Origin: Candidatus Latescibacterota bacterium
GTDB lineage: Bacteria; Latescibacterota; UBA2968
Assembly (NCBI GenBank): GCA_022821275.1
Contig: JAJEDY010000049.1
Location: 21,459 to 85,458 of the forward strand
Direction of reading: 5' to 3'
DNA length: 64,000 nt
Shown here: positions 43,796-52,143 of the stretch, piece by piece
How the letters are laid out: each line of letters opens with the position of its first letter
Numbering within the stretch: the first letter of the stretch is position 1
The notes under the pieces: model-generated
What the model was told of the DNA's origin: nothing
Database searches by the model: none
The model's input: the letters and a program-made list of their open reading frames with translations, nothing else
Position numbers and translations under genes: made by a program

Positions 43796-44605
43796 ATGAA
43801 TCTCCATCAAGCCAAACTCGATATTGTTGAAGCTGGACGTCGCGTGTACGAACGCGGCTTTGTCGCTTCTAACGATGGCAATATTTCATGCCGAATAGAA
43901 GAAGATCGCATTCTCACGACGCCAACGGGGATGTCCAAGGGATTTCTCAAGGTCGAAGATCTCTGTATTACGGACATGGATGGCACGCTCGTGAGTGGCC
44001 AAAAGCGACCTTCGTCGGAAATTGGCATGCATATTTTTCTCTATCGCGAGCGTCCCGATGTGCGCGCTGTGGTACACGCACATCCGCCAACTGCTACGGG
44101 TTTTGCGGTGGCTGGCGTTCCCCTTACCATGTGTGTTTTGCCCGAGGTGGTTATCACGCTGGGTGCTATACCCATTGTGGAATACGGTACGCCGGGGGGG
44201 CCTGAGATATCTGAACCGATCAGGCAATACGTCAAAGATTACGACGCCTATTTGCTCGAAAATCACGGTGCGACTACGATCGGCAGCGATGTGATGAATG
44301 CTTATTACAAGATGGAAACGCTGGAGCATTTTGCAAAAATACTTTTTGTGGCACAACAACTCGGTGGGTATAACGAACTCAATGCGGAACAGGTGGAAAA
44401 ATTGGTCGCGATTCGCAACCGCATGGGGCTTCGCGGTCCTGACCCAGCGTGCGATGTTCCCGATGTACCCGCAGCGCAACCTGAGACCAACGGCGGTATT
44501 CCCACGATTCGCACGTTGAGTGCGGGCGGGCAGGCAGGGACAGAAACTTCCCAGGACGATCTCATCGGGGAAATCACCCGCAGGGTTATGGAAGAGTTAA
44601 AATAA
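43796..44605 (+). CDS. Class II aldolase (fuculose/rhamnulose-1-phosphate aldolase-like) with C-terminal targeting peptide
   Basis: A 269-residue zinc aldolase. SNDGNISCRI and TPTGMSKGFLKVED are the phosphate/substrate loops, SEIGMHIFLYRERPDVRAVVHAHPP holds the catalytic Glu and two His ligands, and LLENHGATTIG the third His. These enzymes split deoxyketose-1-phosphates into DHAP and lactaldehyde. After about residue 215 a linker rich in Pro/Gly leads to QDDLIGEITRRVMEELK, a probable encapsulation peptide. GAGGTGAGA precedes ATG 43796. Its TAA shares one base with the next ATG (TAATG). Confidence 0.92.
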   Translation: MNLHQAKLDIVEAGRRVYERGFVASNDGNISCRIEEDRILTTPTGMSKGFLKVEDLCITDMDGTLVSGQKRPSSEIGMHIFLYRERPDVRAVVHAHPPTATGFAVAGVPLTMCVLPEVVITLGAIPIVEYGTPGGPEISEPIRQYVKDYDAYLLENHGATTIGSDVMNAYYKMETLEHFAKILFVAQQLGGYNELNAEQVEKLVAIRNRMGLRGPDPACDVPDVPAAQPETNGGIPTIRTLSAGGQAGTETSQDDLIGEITRRVMEELK

Positions 44606-45897
44606 TGAAAACAATGCCCAACATCATTTACATCCTCTCGGATGATCTCGGCTATGGCGACTTGGGTTGTTTCGGGCAGGAGTTTATTTACACGCCCAAT
44701 ATTGACCGCGTCGCAGCAGAGGGCATTCGCTTTACGGACCACTATGCCGGGTCTTCGGTTTGTGCGCCTTCGCGGTGTGTGCTTATGACGGGCCTGCATA
44801 CGGGGCATTGTTATGTGCGGGACAATCGCGCTTTGCCCATTGAGGGCAATGTGCCCATTCCCGGAGAGACGCAGACGGTTGCCAAATTGCTCAAAAAGGG
44901 CGGTTATGCCACTGCTTGTATTGGCAAATGGGGATTGGGGTATCCGGGATCTGAAGGCGATCCCAACAATCAGGGATTCGATCACTTTTTTGGGTATAAT
45001 TGCCAGCGCGAAGCCCACACGTATTATCCTCAGCACCTCTGGCGCAACGATCAGAAAATTATGCTCTACGGCGAATCGTATTCACACGATCTGCTCACGG
45101 CTGAGGCTTTGCAATTTGTACGCGATCAGCAATCCAATCCCTTTTTCCTCTATTTGGCCTACACGATTCCACACACCAGATTTGAAATTCCATCTCTCGA
45201 TATTTACAAAGATAAGCCCTGGACAGAAAATCAGAAGACGCAGGCGGCTATGATTACGCGCATGGACCGCGATATTGGCACGCTTTTGGACCTGCTCGAC
45301 GCGTTCGGAATTGCCGAAAATACGCTTGTTATCTTCACGAGCGACAATGGTCCCCACGGCAGTGGCAATACGCTTGAACACTTCAATGCGGCTGGTGCCC
45401 TTCGCGCAAAAAAGGGGAGTCTCTACGAAGGTGGTATCCGCGTGCCTTTTGTCGCCCGGTGGCCGGGAACGATTCAACCCGGTACTGTGAGCGCACATTA
45501 TTCGGGCTTTCAGGATATGTTGCCCACGTTCTGCGAATTGGCTGATACGTCCATCCCGGAACCGGTTGATGGCATTTCTATGTTGCCTGCGCTCCTGGAC
45601 CGCGATACCCAACAAGCTCACGAATTTCTCTACTGGGAGCGGCGTGGGGTCAGTGCTGTTCGTATGGGCGATTGGAAAGCGTATTTACCCGAGGGGCATA
45701 CCAATCCCGAGGGCGTTGTTGAACTCTACGATTTGGCGACGGATATTGGCGAACAAAATGATCTCGCAGCCGAATATCCAGATATTGTTTCAGAAATTCG
45801 AGCCATCGTTCAAAAATCGCATCGAGATACGCCTTGGGAAACCTGGGAATACGACGGACCGATTCCCAATGAATATGGGACAGTAGTTCATAGATGA
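44605..45897 (+). CDS. Type I sulfatase without signal peptide
   Basis: A 430-residue arylsulfatase-family enzyme. IYILSDDLGYGDLGCFG gives the paired metal-binding Asp, and SSVCAPSRCVLMTG the C-x-P-x-R motif whose Cys53 must be converted to formylglycine. IGKWGLG and VIFTSDNGPHGS are further family blocks. It starts MKTMPNIIYIL with no signal sequence, so it acts in the cytoplasm on an imported sulfate ester. It is embedded in the microcompartment operon, starting on the aldolase stop codon and overlapping the transporter by four bases. Confidence 0.93.
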   Translation: MKTMPNIIYILSDDLGYGDLGCFGQEFIYTPNIDRVAAEGIRFTDHYAGSSVCAPSRCVLMTGLHTGHCYVRDNRALPIEGNVPIPGETQTVAKLLKKGGYATACIGKWGLGYPGSEGDPNNQGFDHFFGYNCQREAHTYYPQHLWRNDQKIMLYGESYSHDLLTAEALQFVRDQQSNPFFLYLAYTIPHTRFEIPSLDIYKDKPWTENQKTQAAMITRMDRDIGTLLDLLDAFGIAENTLVIFTSDNGPHGSGNTLEHFNAAGALRAKKGSLYEGGIRVPFVARWPGTIQPGTVSAHYSGFQDMLPTFCELADTSIPEPVDGISMLPALLDRDTQQAHEFLYWERRGVSAVRMGDWKAYLPEGHTNPEGVVELYDLATDIGEQNDLAAEYPDIVSEIRAIVQKSHRDTPWETWEYDGPIPNEYGTVVHR

Positions 45898-46628
45898 GGT
45901 GGGATCGGAAAGTGCCCAATCGCAAAGCGACTATTGTCATATTTTGCAGTGCCCTGATTGTGTTTGTCAGCATGGGCATTCGCCAATCCTTTGGCCTTTT
46001 TTTATCACCGATCAGCCGGGACCTCGGCATTGGACGCGAGGTTTTTAGTCTGGCCATTGCCTGGCAAAACCTCATTTTTGGTTTGCCTATCCTGGGCATT
46101 GTTGCAGATCGTTTTGGACCGCGATGGGTTGTCGCTGGTGGCGCATTGCTCTATGCCGTCTGTTTTTTTCTTTTGTCTTCTGTGAGCACGCCTCCTGGTC
46201 TGTACACCGTGCTCGGTGTGCTCATGGGCATTGCGCTTAGCAGCATTTCTTATGTGGTGGTCCTCGGTGCGGTCGCTCAGGTTGTTGCACCGGAAAAACG
46301 CGCCTCGTATTTTGGGCTTATTACTGCCGCGGGTTCTTTTGGAACGTTTGCAATTGTGCCGGGTGTGCAATGGCTTCTCTCGAACGTGGGCTGGCAATCT
46401 TCATTTGCTTTCATCGCGCTGGTCGCGGGGGCAAGTGGCTTACTCGCTATTGGGATTCCACAGCGCGGGCGAGAGGTGTCCCCCAATACCGTTGAATCTC
46501 ACGATGGCAGTCTGCTTCAAGCACTTCTGCAAGCGCGCGGTCATTCGGGATACTGGTTGCTCAATGCGGGTTTTTTGTGTGTGGATTTCACGTGGCATTT
46601 ATCGCCACCCATCTGCCCGCATTTTTGA
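45894..46628 (+). CDS. MFS transporter, N-terminal part (frameshifted)
   Basis: 244 residues, first six-plus helices of a major facilitator transporter of the oxalate/formate or monocarboxylate-like type: IRQSFGLFLSPISRDLGIGREVFSLAIAWQNLIFGLPILGIVADRFGPRWV carries the loop 2-3 motif. The frame goes wrong after WLLNAGF at the T6 run 46571-46576. One more T gives WLLNAGFFVCGFHVAFIATHLP and joins the next fragment, for about 407 residues in all. Confidence 0.78.
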   Translation: MRWDRKVPNRKATIVIFCSALIVFVSMGIRQSFGLFLSPISRDLGIGREVFSLAIAWQNLIFGLPILGIVADRFGPRWVVAGGALLYAVCFFLLSSVSTPPGLYTVLGVLMGIALSSISYVVVLGAVAQVVAPEKRASYFGLITAAGSFGTFAIVPGVQWLLSNVGWQSSFAFIALVAGASGLLAIGIPQRGREVSPNTVESHDGSLLQALLQARGHSGYWLLNAGFLCVDFTWHLSPPICPHF

Positions 46629-47116
46629 CCGATTACGGCCTTTCAAAGATGGTCGGGGCAACGGCGTTATCGCTGATTGGCCTTTTTAATATTTTTGGAT
46701 CTTATCTTTCGGGGCAACTCGGCGACCGATATCGCAAAAAATATCTCTTGAGTTTGCTCTATTTGGGGCGTGGGCTTGTCATTAGTGGCTTTCTGTTCAT
46801 ACCCGTTACAAATACGTCGGCCCTTGTGTTTGGCAGTCTGATCGGGTTCTTATGGCTCGCAACCGTTCCGCTGACGAGTGGCACTGTCGCGCAGATTTTT
46901 GGGTCGCGCTATCTTTCCACGCTGTATGGCATTGTTTTTTTTAGCCACCAGATCGGCAGTTTTTTGGGCGTGTGGCTGGCCGGGCGCGTGTATGATGCAA
47001 CGGGGTCTTACGACCTCATTTGGATTGCCGCGATTCTCCTGGCTGTGACTTCATCGCTCGTTCATCTGCCCATTGCCGATAAGCCCCTGCAGAGGCTTGA
47101 AACAGTTACACCATGA
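46577..47116 (+). CDS. MFS transporter, C-terminal part (frameshifted)
   Basis: 179 residues, about six helices of the second MFS half (ALSLIGLFNIFGSYLSGQLGDRYRKKYLLSLLYLGRG is its loop 8-9 motif). It has no ribosome site or natural start; its first usable codon GTG 46577 directly follows the homopolymer. With its N-terminal fragment it would import the substrate of this operon or export a product such as lactate. ATGA overlap with the acetate-kinase-like gene shows that it belongs to the same transcript. Confidence 0.78.
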   Translation: MCGFHVAFIATHLPAFLTDYGLSKMVGATALSLIGLFNIFGSYLSGQLGDRYRKKYLLSLLYLGRGLVISGFLFIPVTNTSALVFGSLIGFLWLATVPLTSGTVAQIFGSRYLSTLYGIVFFSHQIGSFLGVWLAGRVYDATGSYDLIWIAAILLAVTSSLVHLPIADKPLQRLETVTP

Positions 47117-48303
47117 AAATCCTCATAGCAAACGCAGGCTCTACGTCATTTAAATATCGCTTGTTTGACATGACCGATGAAGCGGTGCTCGCCGAAGGTC
47201 GTCTCGAACGCATCGGTGATTCGTCTTCACCCGTTGCTCATCAGATTGGCGAATACGCTGTTGAAACCGAACAACACTTGCCGGATTATCCGTCTGCGGT
47301 ACGCGATGTTATTGCGCGTCTGACAGACACGCACACCGGCGTACTCTCCGACTTGTCTGACCTCGATGCCGTTGGATTTAAGACCGTTCACATGCGCGGG
47401 AAAGCGGGTACTTATCTTCTCACAGAAGACGTCTTGCAGCGCATGGCGGATTACAATAGCCTCGCGCCTGCCCACAACCCTCCCTATATCCAGGCGATTC
47501 ACATTTTCGCACAATGCGCTCCCAATCTGCCCCTGATTGGGCTTTTTGAAGCCGCTTTCCACGTCAACATACCCGATTATGCCTATATTTACAGTGTGCC
47601 CTACGAATGGTATGAAAAATACGGGGTTCGCAAATACGGCTTCCACGGCGCGTCCCATCGCTACGTTTCGCAACGCGCAGCGGAGATACTCAATCGCGAG
47701 GATCTCCGCGTGGTATCATGTCATCTCGGTGGAAGTGCCTCTTTGTGCGCGGTTCGCAATGGACAATCGATAGACACCTCGATGGGCTTCTCGCCCCAAA
47801 CAGGTATTATCAATAGCACGCGTATTGGAACTATTGACCCGTTCATTATTCCCTATATCATGGACCGCGAAAATTTATCGACAAGCGAGATGTGCCGCAT
47901 CCTGTCAGAAGAGAGCGGTTTGCTCGGCATTTCGGGTATTAGCGGCGATGTGCGCGACCTCGAAGAAGCCGCTCAAAAGGGGCACGCACGCGCGCGTCTC
48001 GCTCTGGAGGCATTTTGTTATGGGATCAAGAGAGAAATCGGTGCTTGCTCTGCCGCGCTGAGTGGTCTGGATGCGATTGCTTTTGCCGGGGGTATTGGCG
48101 AGCGCGGGGCAAGTGTGCGTCAGCGCGTTTGCACCGGTCTCGAATACCTGGGCGTTCACCTCGACAAGGCAGCAAATGCCAATCCGCCCACAGAGGGGAT
48201 AATCTCGACATCTAACAGCGAAGTCGCCATTCTGATTGTCCAAACCGACGAAGAATGTATTGTCGCACGCGCAGTAGCCGAATACTTGAAGGAGCGCGTA
48301 TGA
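47113..48303 (+). CDS. Acetate-kinase-family acyl kinase (divergent)
   Basis: A 396-residue ASKHA kinase: ILIANAGSTSFKYRLFDM, KYGFHGASHRYV, DTSMGFSPQTG-STRIGTIDP and AFAGGIGERGASVR are recognisable acetate-kinase motifs. Two active-site blocks differ from acetate kinases I know: GHRVVHGG appears as GFKTVHMRG, changing its Arg, and DTAFH as EAAFH, changing the Asp to Glu. It would make ATP from acyl-phosphate and, by context, may prefer lactyl-phosphate. Last complete gene of the microcompartment operon; no targeting helix is seen. Confidence 0.85.
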   Translation: MKILIANAGSTSFKYRLFDMTDEAVLAEGRLERIGDSSSPVAHQIGEYAVETEQHLPDYPSAVRDVIARLTDTHTGVLSDLSDLDAVGFKTVHMRGKAGTYLLTEDVLQRMADYNSLAPAHNPPYIQAIHIFAQCAPNLPLIGLFEAAFHVNIPDYAYIYSVPYEWYEKYGVRKYGFHGASHRYVSQRAAEILNREDLRVVSCHLGGSASLCAVRNGQSIDTSMGFSPQTGIINSTRIGTIDPFIIPYIMDRENLSTSEMCRILSEESGLLGISGISGDVRDLEEAAQKGHARARLALEAFCYGIKREIGACSAALSGLDAIAFAGGIGERGASVRQRVCTGLEYLGVHLDKAANANPPTEGIISTSNSEVAILIVQTDEECIVARAVAEYLKERV

Positions 48304-48383
48304 AAATTACCGATATTCGCACGATTCCACTTTTTTCGACTGGGATGCGGTGCGCCATTACTCTGGTGAGAAGTGAGGAATAG
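48300..48383 (+). pseudogene. Remnant of an enolase-superfamily (mandelate-racemase-like) gene start
   Basis: A 27-codon frame beginning on the kinase stop (ATGA overlap). Its first residues MKITDIRTIPLF are the stereotyped N-terminus of mandelate racemase/muconate lactonising-type dehydratases such as fuconate or rhamnonate dehydratase. After STGMRCAITLVRSEE it meets TAG; the remaining 350 or so residues are absent. The overlap implies that it was once translated in the operon. Deletion or recombination joined this point to the next operon. Confidence 0.6.
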
Positions 48384-48387
48384 ATTG

Positions 48388-49776
48388 ATGCCCAAATTTT
48401 TATCGCATCGAATATTGAAATACGGATCTAATGCGCTTGTGGCAGTGTTGATTGTACTGGGTATTCTGGCGGTGGTTAATTTTTTGACCACGCGGTATCA
48501 CGCGCGCTTTGATCTGACGGCTCGCGGTCTTTACACGCTGTCGCCTCAAACGATTTCTCTGTTGGAGAATTTATCTGAGGATGTCAATGTTGTGGCATTT
48601 TTTCGCGAAGCAGAACAGCGCGCTTACGAGCATTTGCTCAAGCAGTACGCCTATCATTCGAGGCGTTTTGCTTATCGTTTTGTCGATCCCGACCGGGAGC
48701 CGATTGAGGCCCGGCGATATACCGTGACGCGGTATGGTATTTCGGTGATCGAATATGGCAATCGGGAAGAGCGAATTCAGGAAACGTCTGAAAAGGCGCT
48801 GACCAACGGCATTGCGCGTTTGATGAGTGAAGAACGACAGGTGGTATATTTTGTGGGGGGGCACGATGAGGCACATCCCGACGATCAATCGGAGCAAGGA
48901 TTTTCCGGAATCAAGCGGTTGCTCATCGAAGGGAACCACGACGTGCGTCCATCCCTGGTGCTGACGCAATCACAGCGCGTGCCAAAAGATTGTGATGCGC
49001 TGATTGTCGCGGGACCCAAACGCCCGTTTTTGCCAGCAGAGATCGATATTGTAGCGACGTATCTCAATCGGGGAGGGGCGGCGTTCTTTTTGTTGGATCC
49101 TCTCATCGATACGGGGCTTGAGCCATTGTTGCACAAGTGGTCTATTGGCTTGCGAAATGATTTTGTGGTCGATAAAAGTCAGGTGCTGCCGGGTGCTGAT
49201 TTTTCGGTTCCAGTGACGACGCATTATAGCAAACATCCCATTACGGATAAGCACTCGGGATTGCAGACGTTTTATCCGTTGACGCGCTCGATGGAACGCG
49301 TGGGATCTTTGCCGGGTGCCGATGTTTCTTCGCTGGTGCTGTCTTCGCCGAATAGTTGGAGCGAGACCAATCTGGATGCCGTTTCCGATAGAGACAAAGA
49401 AGCGGTGCAATACACATCGGGTGCTGACCGCCCGGGACCGCTGTGGCTGGCGATGGTTGTGGAAGGCCCGGCCACTATTGCTGCAAAAGCTGGTGATGAC
49501 CGGCGCGGTACGCGGGCGCGGATTGTGGTATTTGGCGATTCGGATTTTGCGAGTAATCGCTTTGTGGAAGTGGCGGGCAATGGCGATTTGTTTATGAATG
49601 CGACGAATTGGTTGCTCAGAGCACGCGATAAAATTACGATTCGTCCCAAGAGCACGAGTTTCCGCCCGCTGACATTGAATCCGGGAGATGAATTTTGGAT
49701 TCGATGGGTGTATTGGTTGGTGTTGCCAGGCGTCCCGGTTGTTGCGGGTGTGCTGGTCTGGTGGCGCAGGCGGTGA
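48388..49776 (+). CDS. gldG: GldG-family ABC-associated auxiliary protein
   Basis: A 462-residue protein of the Gldg/ABC-2-associated family: N-terminal helix (NALVAVLIVLGILAVVNFLTTRYHARFDLTARGLYTLSPQTISLLENL), a periplasmic domain with VYFVGGHDEAHPD, VVFGDSDFASN and a C-terminal membrane helix ending RRR. GldG works with an ABC permease GldF and ATPase GldA in gliding or related export; neither is in the window. GTGAGG precedes ATG 48388. Head of the operon that continues into the bat genes. Confidence 0.85.
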   Translation: MPKFLSHRILKYGSNALVAVLIVLGILAVVNFLTTRYHARFDLTARGLYTLSPQTISLLENLSEDVNVVAFFREAEQRAYEHLLKQYAYHSRRFAYRFVDPDREPIEARRYTVTRYGISVIEYGNREERIQETSEKALTNGIARLMSEERQVVYFVGGHDEAHPDDQSEQGFSGIKRLLIEGNHDVRPSLVLTQSQRVPKDCDALIVAGPKRPFLPAEIDIVATYLNRGGAAFFLLDPLIDTGLEPLLHKWSIGLRNDFVVDKSQVLPGADFSVPVTTHYSKHPITDKHSGLQTFYPLTRSMERVGSLPGADVSSLVLSSPNSWSETNLDAVSDRDKEAVQYTSGADRPGPLWLAMVVEGPATIAAKAGDDRRGTRARIVVFGDSDFASNRFVEVAGNGDLFMNATNWLLRARDKITIRPKSTSFRPLTLNPGDEFWIRWVYWLVLPGVPVVAGVLVWWRRR

Positions 49777-49812
49777 AATGTGTAATGGTAACTGATTATT
49801 GAGGAATAAATT

Positions 49813-51153
49813 GTGGGTCTTAAGGTGACAGCGATTCTGGCGGTTTTGCTTTTGGGGCTGGTGGGATTTGTCTTTTTATATGAACGTCCTCGCATGGCAG
49901 AGGAACAACGCGAAATTGAAGCGCAGAATGCGTTTATTGAAGTTCAGCGACATCGCGTTGCGCGGTTGACATTGACCAATGACTACGGGCAGTTTGTCGC
50001 CGAGAAGCGCGGCAACGAATGGGGGCTGATCGAGCCGATAGAAGTGCCTGCCGATTGGTTAGAATTTGAGGGTATGATTGAGATTGCGCAGATTGTTGAA
50101 CGCGGTCGGATTGTGGTTGATGAAGGCGATTACGCAGGGGTTGCTCTCGCCGATTTTGGGCTGGCCCCACCCGTGGTTGAGGTGCGATTTGAACCGGTAT
50201 CGGGCGATCCCGTGTGGTTGTTGTTTGGCGATGATATTCCCTCAAAGCAGGGGTGCTATCTGACCTGGTCGGGGGGGAACAAGGTCGTAGTGACAAAAAA
50301 GCAATATCGCGCTCGGTTTAATCGCCCGCTGATGGAATTGCGCGATACGCGGGCATTTTTCTTTGATCCCGATCTGGTTACGCGGGCATATCTTCAAACG
50401 CCTGAGGGAGAGTATGTGGTTGTGAGAGATGGGCTGAAATGGCATCTCGTTCATCCGATAAAAAAGCGGGCTGACGCGCGTGAGGTTTTGACGTTGTTGG
50501 GACGTTTAAAAGATGAGCGCGTTGCATCTTTTCACAAAGAGACAGTGGATGATCCTGCAATTTATGGGTTTGACAATCCGGATTACAAAGTCGAGTTGCA
50601 TTTAAAAGATAGTGAAGCGCCCAATACGCTGTTGCTGGGCAAACGCGTTCCCGATAATCGACAGAAATTGTGGTATGGGCGTGTAATGAATCGGCCTCAG
50701 GTGTTTATCGTCGAGCAATTGCTTCCAGAATCTCTGGATATTCCATTGAGCCAATTGCGTTATAAACGCGTTTTTGAATTTGATCGCACGGGTGTTGATC
50801 GCGTGCGGTTGGCATATCGAGACAGTGTGGTGAATTGCTCGAAGGACGGCGATGGCTCGTGGCAGGTAGTGATGGGTGATCGGCGCGTTATGGGAGGGGA
50901 TGCAGGCGTTGAAGATTTGATTGATCGCGTTCACAATCTGGTCGTTGCTGAGTTTCCGGATAAAGTAGATGAATCTGCCACGGAGAGTCTGGCTGATCCC
51001 GTGTTGACGATTTCTTTATGGCGGGGAGAAACACTGGTGCAAGAGTTGATCATTGGGCAGGCCAACAATTTTTGGTATGGTAAGGCCAAGACGCACCGCG
51101 AAGTAGTTGTGTTGCCGTATTCGGTGATGTCGCGGTTACAACTGGACGAATAG
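49813..51153 (+). CDS. DUF4340-domain protein
   Basis: A 446-residue protein with an N-terminal membrane helix (VTAILAVLLLGLVGFVFLYERP) and two beta-rich DUF4340 units (each with a GLIEPIEVPADWLEFEGMI / WHLVHPIKKRADAREVLTLLGRL segment). DUF4340 proteins usually sit directly after GldG in ABC-type operons, as here, and are thought to be periplasmic parts of the complex. GTG 49813 has GAGGAA upstream. Confidence 0.85.
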   Translation: MGLKVTAILAVLLLGLVGFVFLYERPRMAEEQREIEAQNAFIEVQRHRVARLTLTNDYGQFVAEKRGNEWGLIEPIEVPADWLEFEGMIEIAQIVERGRIVVDEGDYAGVALADFGLAPPVVEVRFEPVSGDPVWLLFGDDIPSKQGCYLTWSGGNKVVVTKKQYRARFNRPLMELRDTRAFFFDPDLVTRAYLQTPEGEYVVVRDGLKWHLVHPIKKRADAREVLTLLGRLKDERVASFHKETVDDPAIYGFDNPDYKVELHLKDSEAPNTLLLGKRVPDNRQKLWYGRVMNRPQVFIVEQLLPESLDIPLSQLRYKRVFEFDRTGVDRVRLAYRDSVVNCSKDGDGSWQVVMGDRRVMGGDAGVEDLIDRVHNLVVAEFPDKVDESATESLADPVLTISLWRGETLVQELIIGQANNFWYGKAKTHREVVVLPYSVMSRLQLDE

Positions 51154-51188
51154 ACGAACCCCGCCTAACCACCCAACTACTATCATAG

Positions 51189-51218
51189 ATTCGTAGATTC
51201 GCTAATTCGCTAATTCGC
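51189..51218. repeat. 8-bp tandem repeat (about 3.75 units) abutting a start codon
   Basis: ATTCGTAG, ATTCGCTA, ATTCGCTA, ATTCGC run head to tail and end just before ATG 51220. There is no ribosome site in it. Confidence 0.7.
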
Positions 51219-51219
51219 C

Positions 51220-52143
51220 ATGCGTAAAATTTATTTTTTCTTTTTTTTCATAGTTTGGATCGGAATACAAACAGTTCCGACCGATGCAGCGGTAGAGTTT
51301 CTGACAGGGGTTGACCGCGATACTATCACAATTGGCGACCCTTTTGTTTTGCGTTTGCGCGTCCATCGTGGGGCTGATGATAAGGCGGAAATCTCGTATG
51401 AGAAAGATTTTTTCCAGCCATTTGAAATCCGGCACACAGGTGGGGTTGAAACAGAACAACTTGAAAATAGACGGGTGCGGGAAACGCAAGACATCGTGCT
51501 GGCGATTTATCAGGTGGGCGCGTTCCGCGTGCCACCCGTTTCTTTGCATTTTGTCAATGCAGAAGGCGATTCTGGTAAAATCACGTCGCAACCCATTGAT
51601 GTGCTGGTACAGAGTGTGAGGCCAGAAGGCACGACGGATATTCGCGATGTGAAGCCGCCGATGGTTGTGGTGGCACAGATCCCCGTGTGGTTTTGGCTGG
51701 TGGTTGGGGGACTGATTCTACTGCTTGCAGGGTTGGTGTGGTATGTTTATCGACGCAGGCGTCGTCCGGGAGTCGAGTTGCCACCGCCACCTGTCAACTG
51801 GTTAGAGGAATTGGACAGGGTGGGGCAGTTGGGGCTGATAGAGGGGGAAAACTACCGGCAGTATTATTCTCTGCTATCGGCTGTTTTGAGGCGGTGTTTG
51901 GAAGCCAAAACCCCCGTGCATGCGGTGGAGCGTACGACGTTTGAGATTGGGCGAGATTTGCGTGTCCATGCGTTTGACGATCAATTGGTGATGGCTATCG
52001 AGGGTTTTTTGAATGAAGCGGATCGCGTCAAGTTTGCCAAATTCGCGCCGCGTGATTACATGGCGCGCGAGGCGATGGATGGCGTGCGCGATATTGTGAA
52101 TACTCTGGTTACACCTTCTGTGACACAGGAGGTAGTCGAGTGA
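51220..52143 (+). CDS. BatD-like membrane protein of the Bat operon
   Basis: A 307-residue protein: signal peptide, an Ig-like periplasmic domain (VDRDTITIGDPFVLRLRV, FQPFEIRHTGG), a membrane helix (VPVWFWLVVGGLILLLAGLVWYV-like, about 152-175) followed by Arg-rich basic residues, and a cytoplasmic helical tail (GENYRQYYSLLSAVLRRCLEAKTP). The arrangement matches the short BatD/DUF4381-like protein that precedes BatA in many bat operons. Its TGA shares one base with the batA ATG. Confidence 0.72.
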   Translation: MRKIYFFFFFIVWIGIQTVPTDAAVEFLTGVDRDTITIGDPFVLRLRVHRGADDKAEISYEKDFFQPFEIRHTGGVETEQLENRRVRETQDIVLAIYQVGAFRVPPVSLHFVNAEGDSGKITSQPIDVLVQSVRPEGTTDIRDVKPPMVVVAQIPVWFWLVVGGLILLLAGLVWYVYRRRRRPGVELPPPPVNWLEELDRVGQLGLIEGENYRQYYSLLSAVLRRCLEAKTPVHAVERTTFEIGRDLRVHAFDDQLVMAIEGFLNEADRVKFAKFAPRDYMAREAMDGVRDIVNTLVTPSVTQEVVE

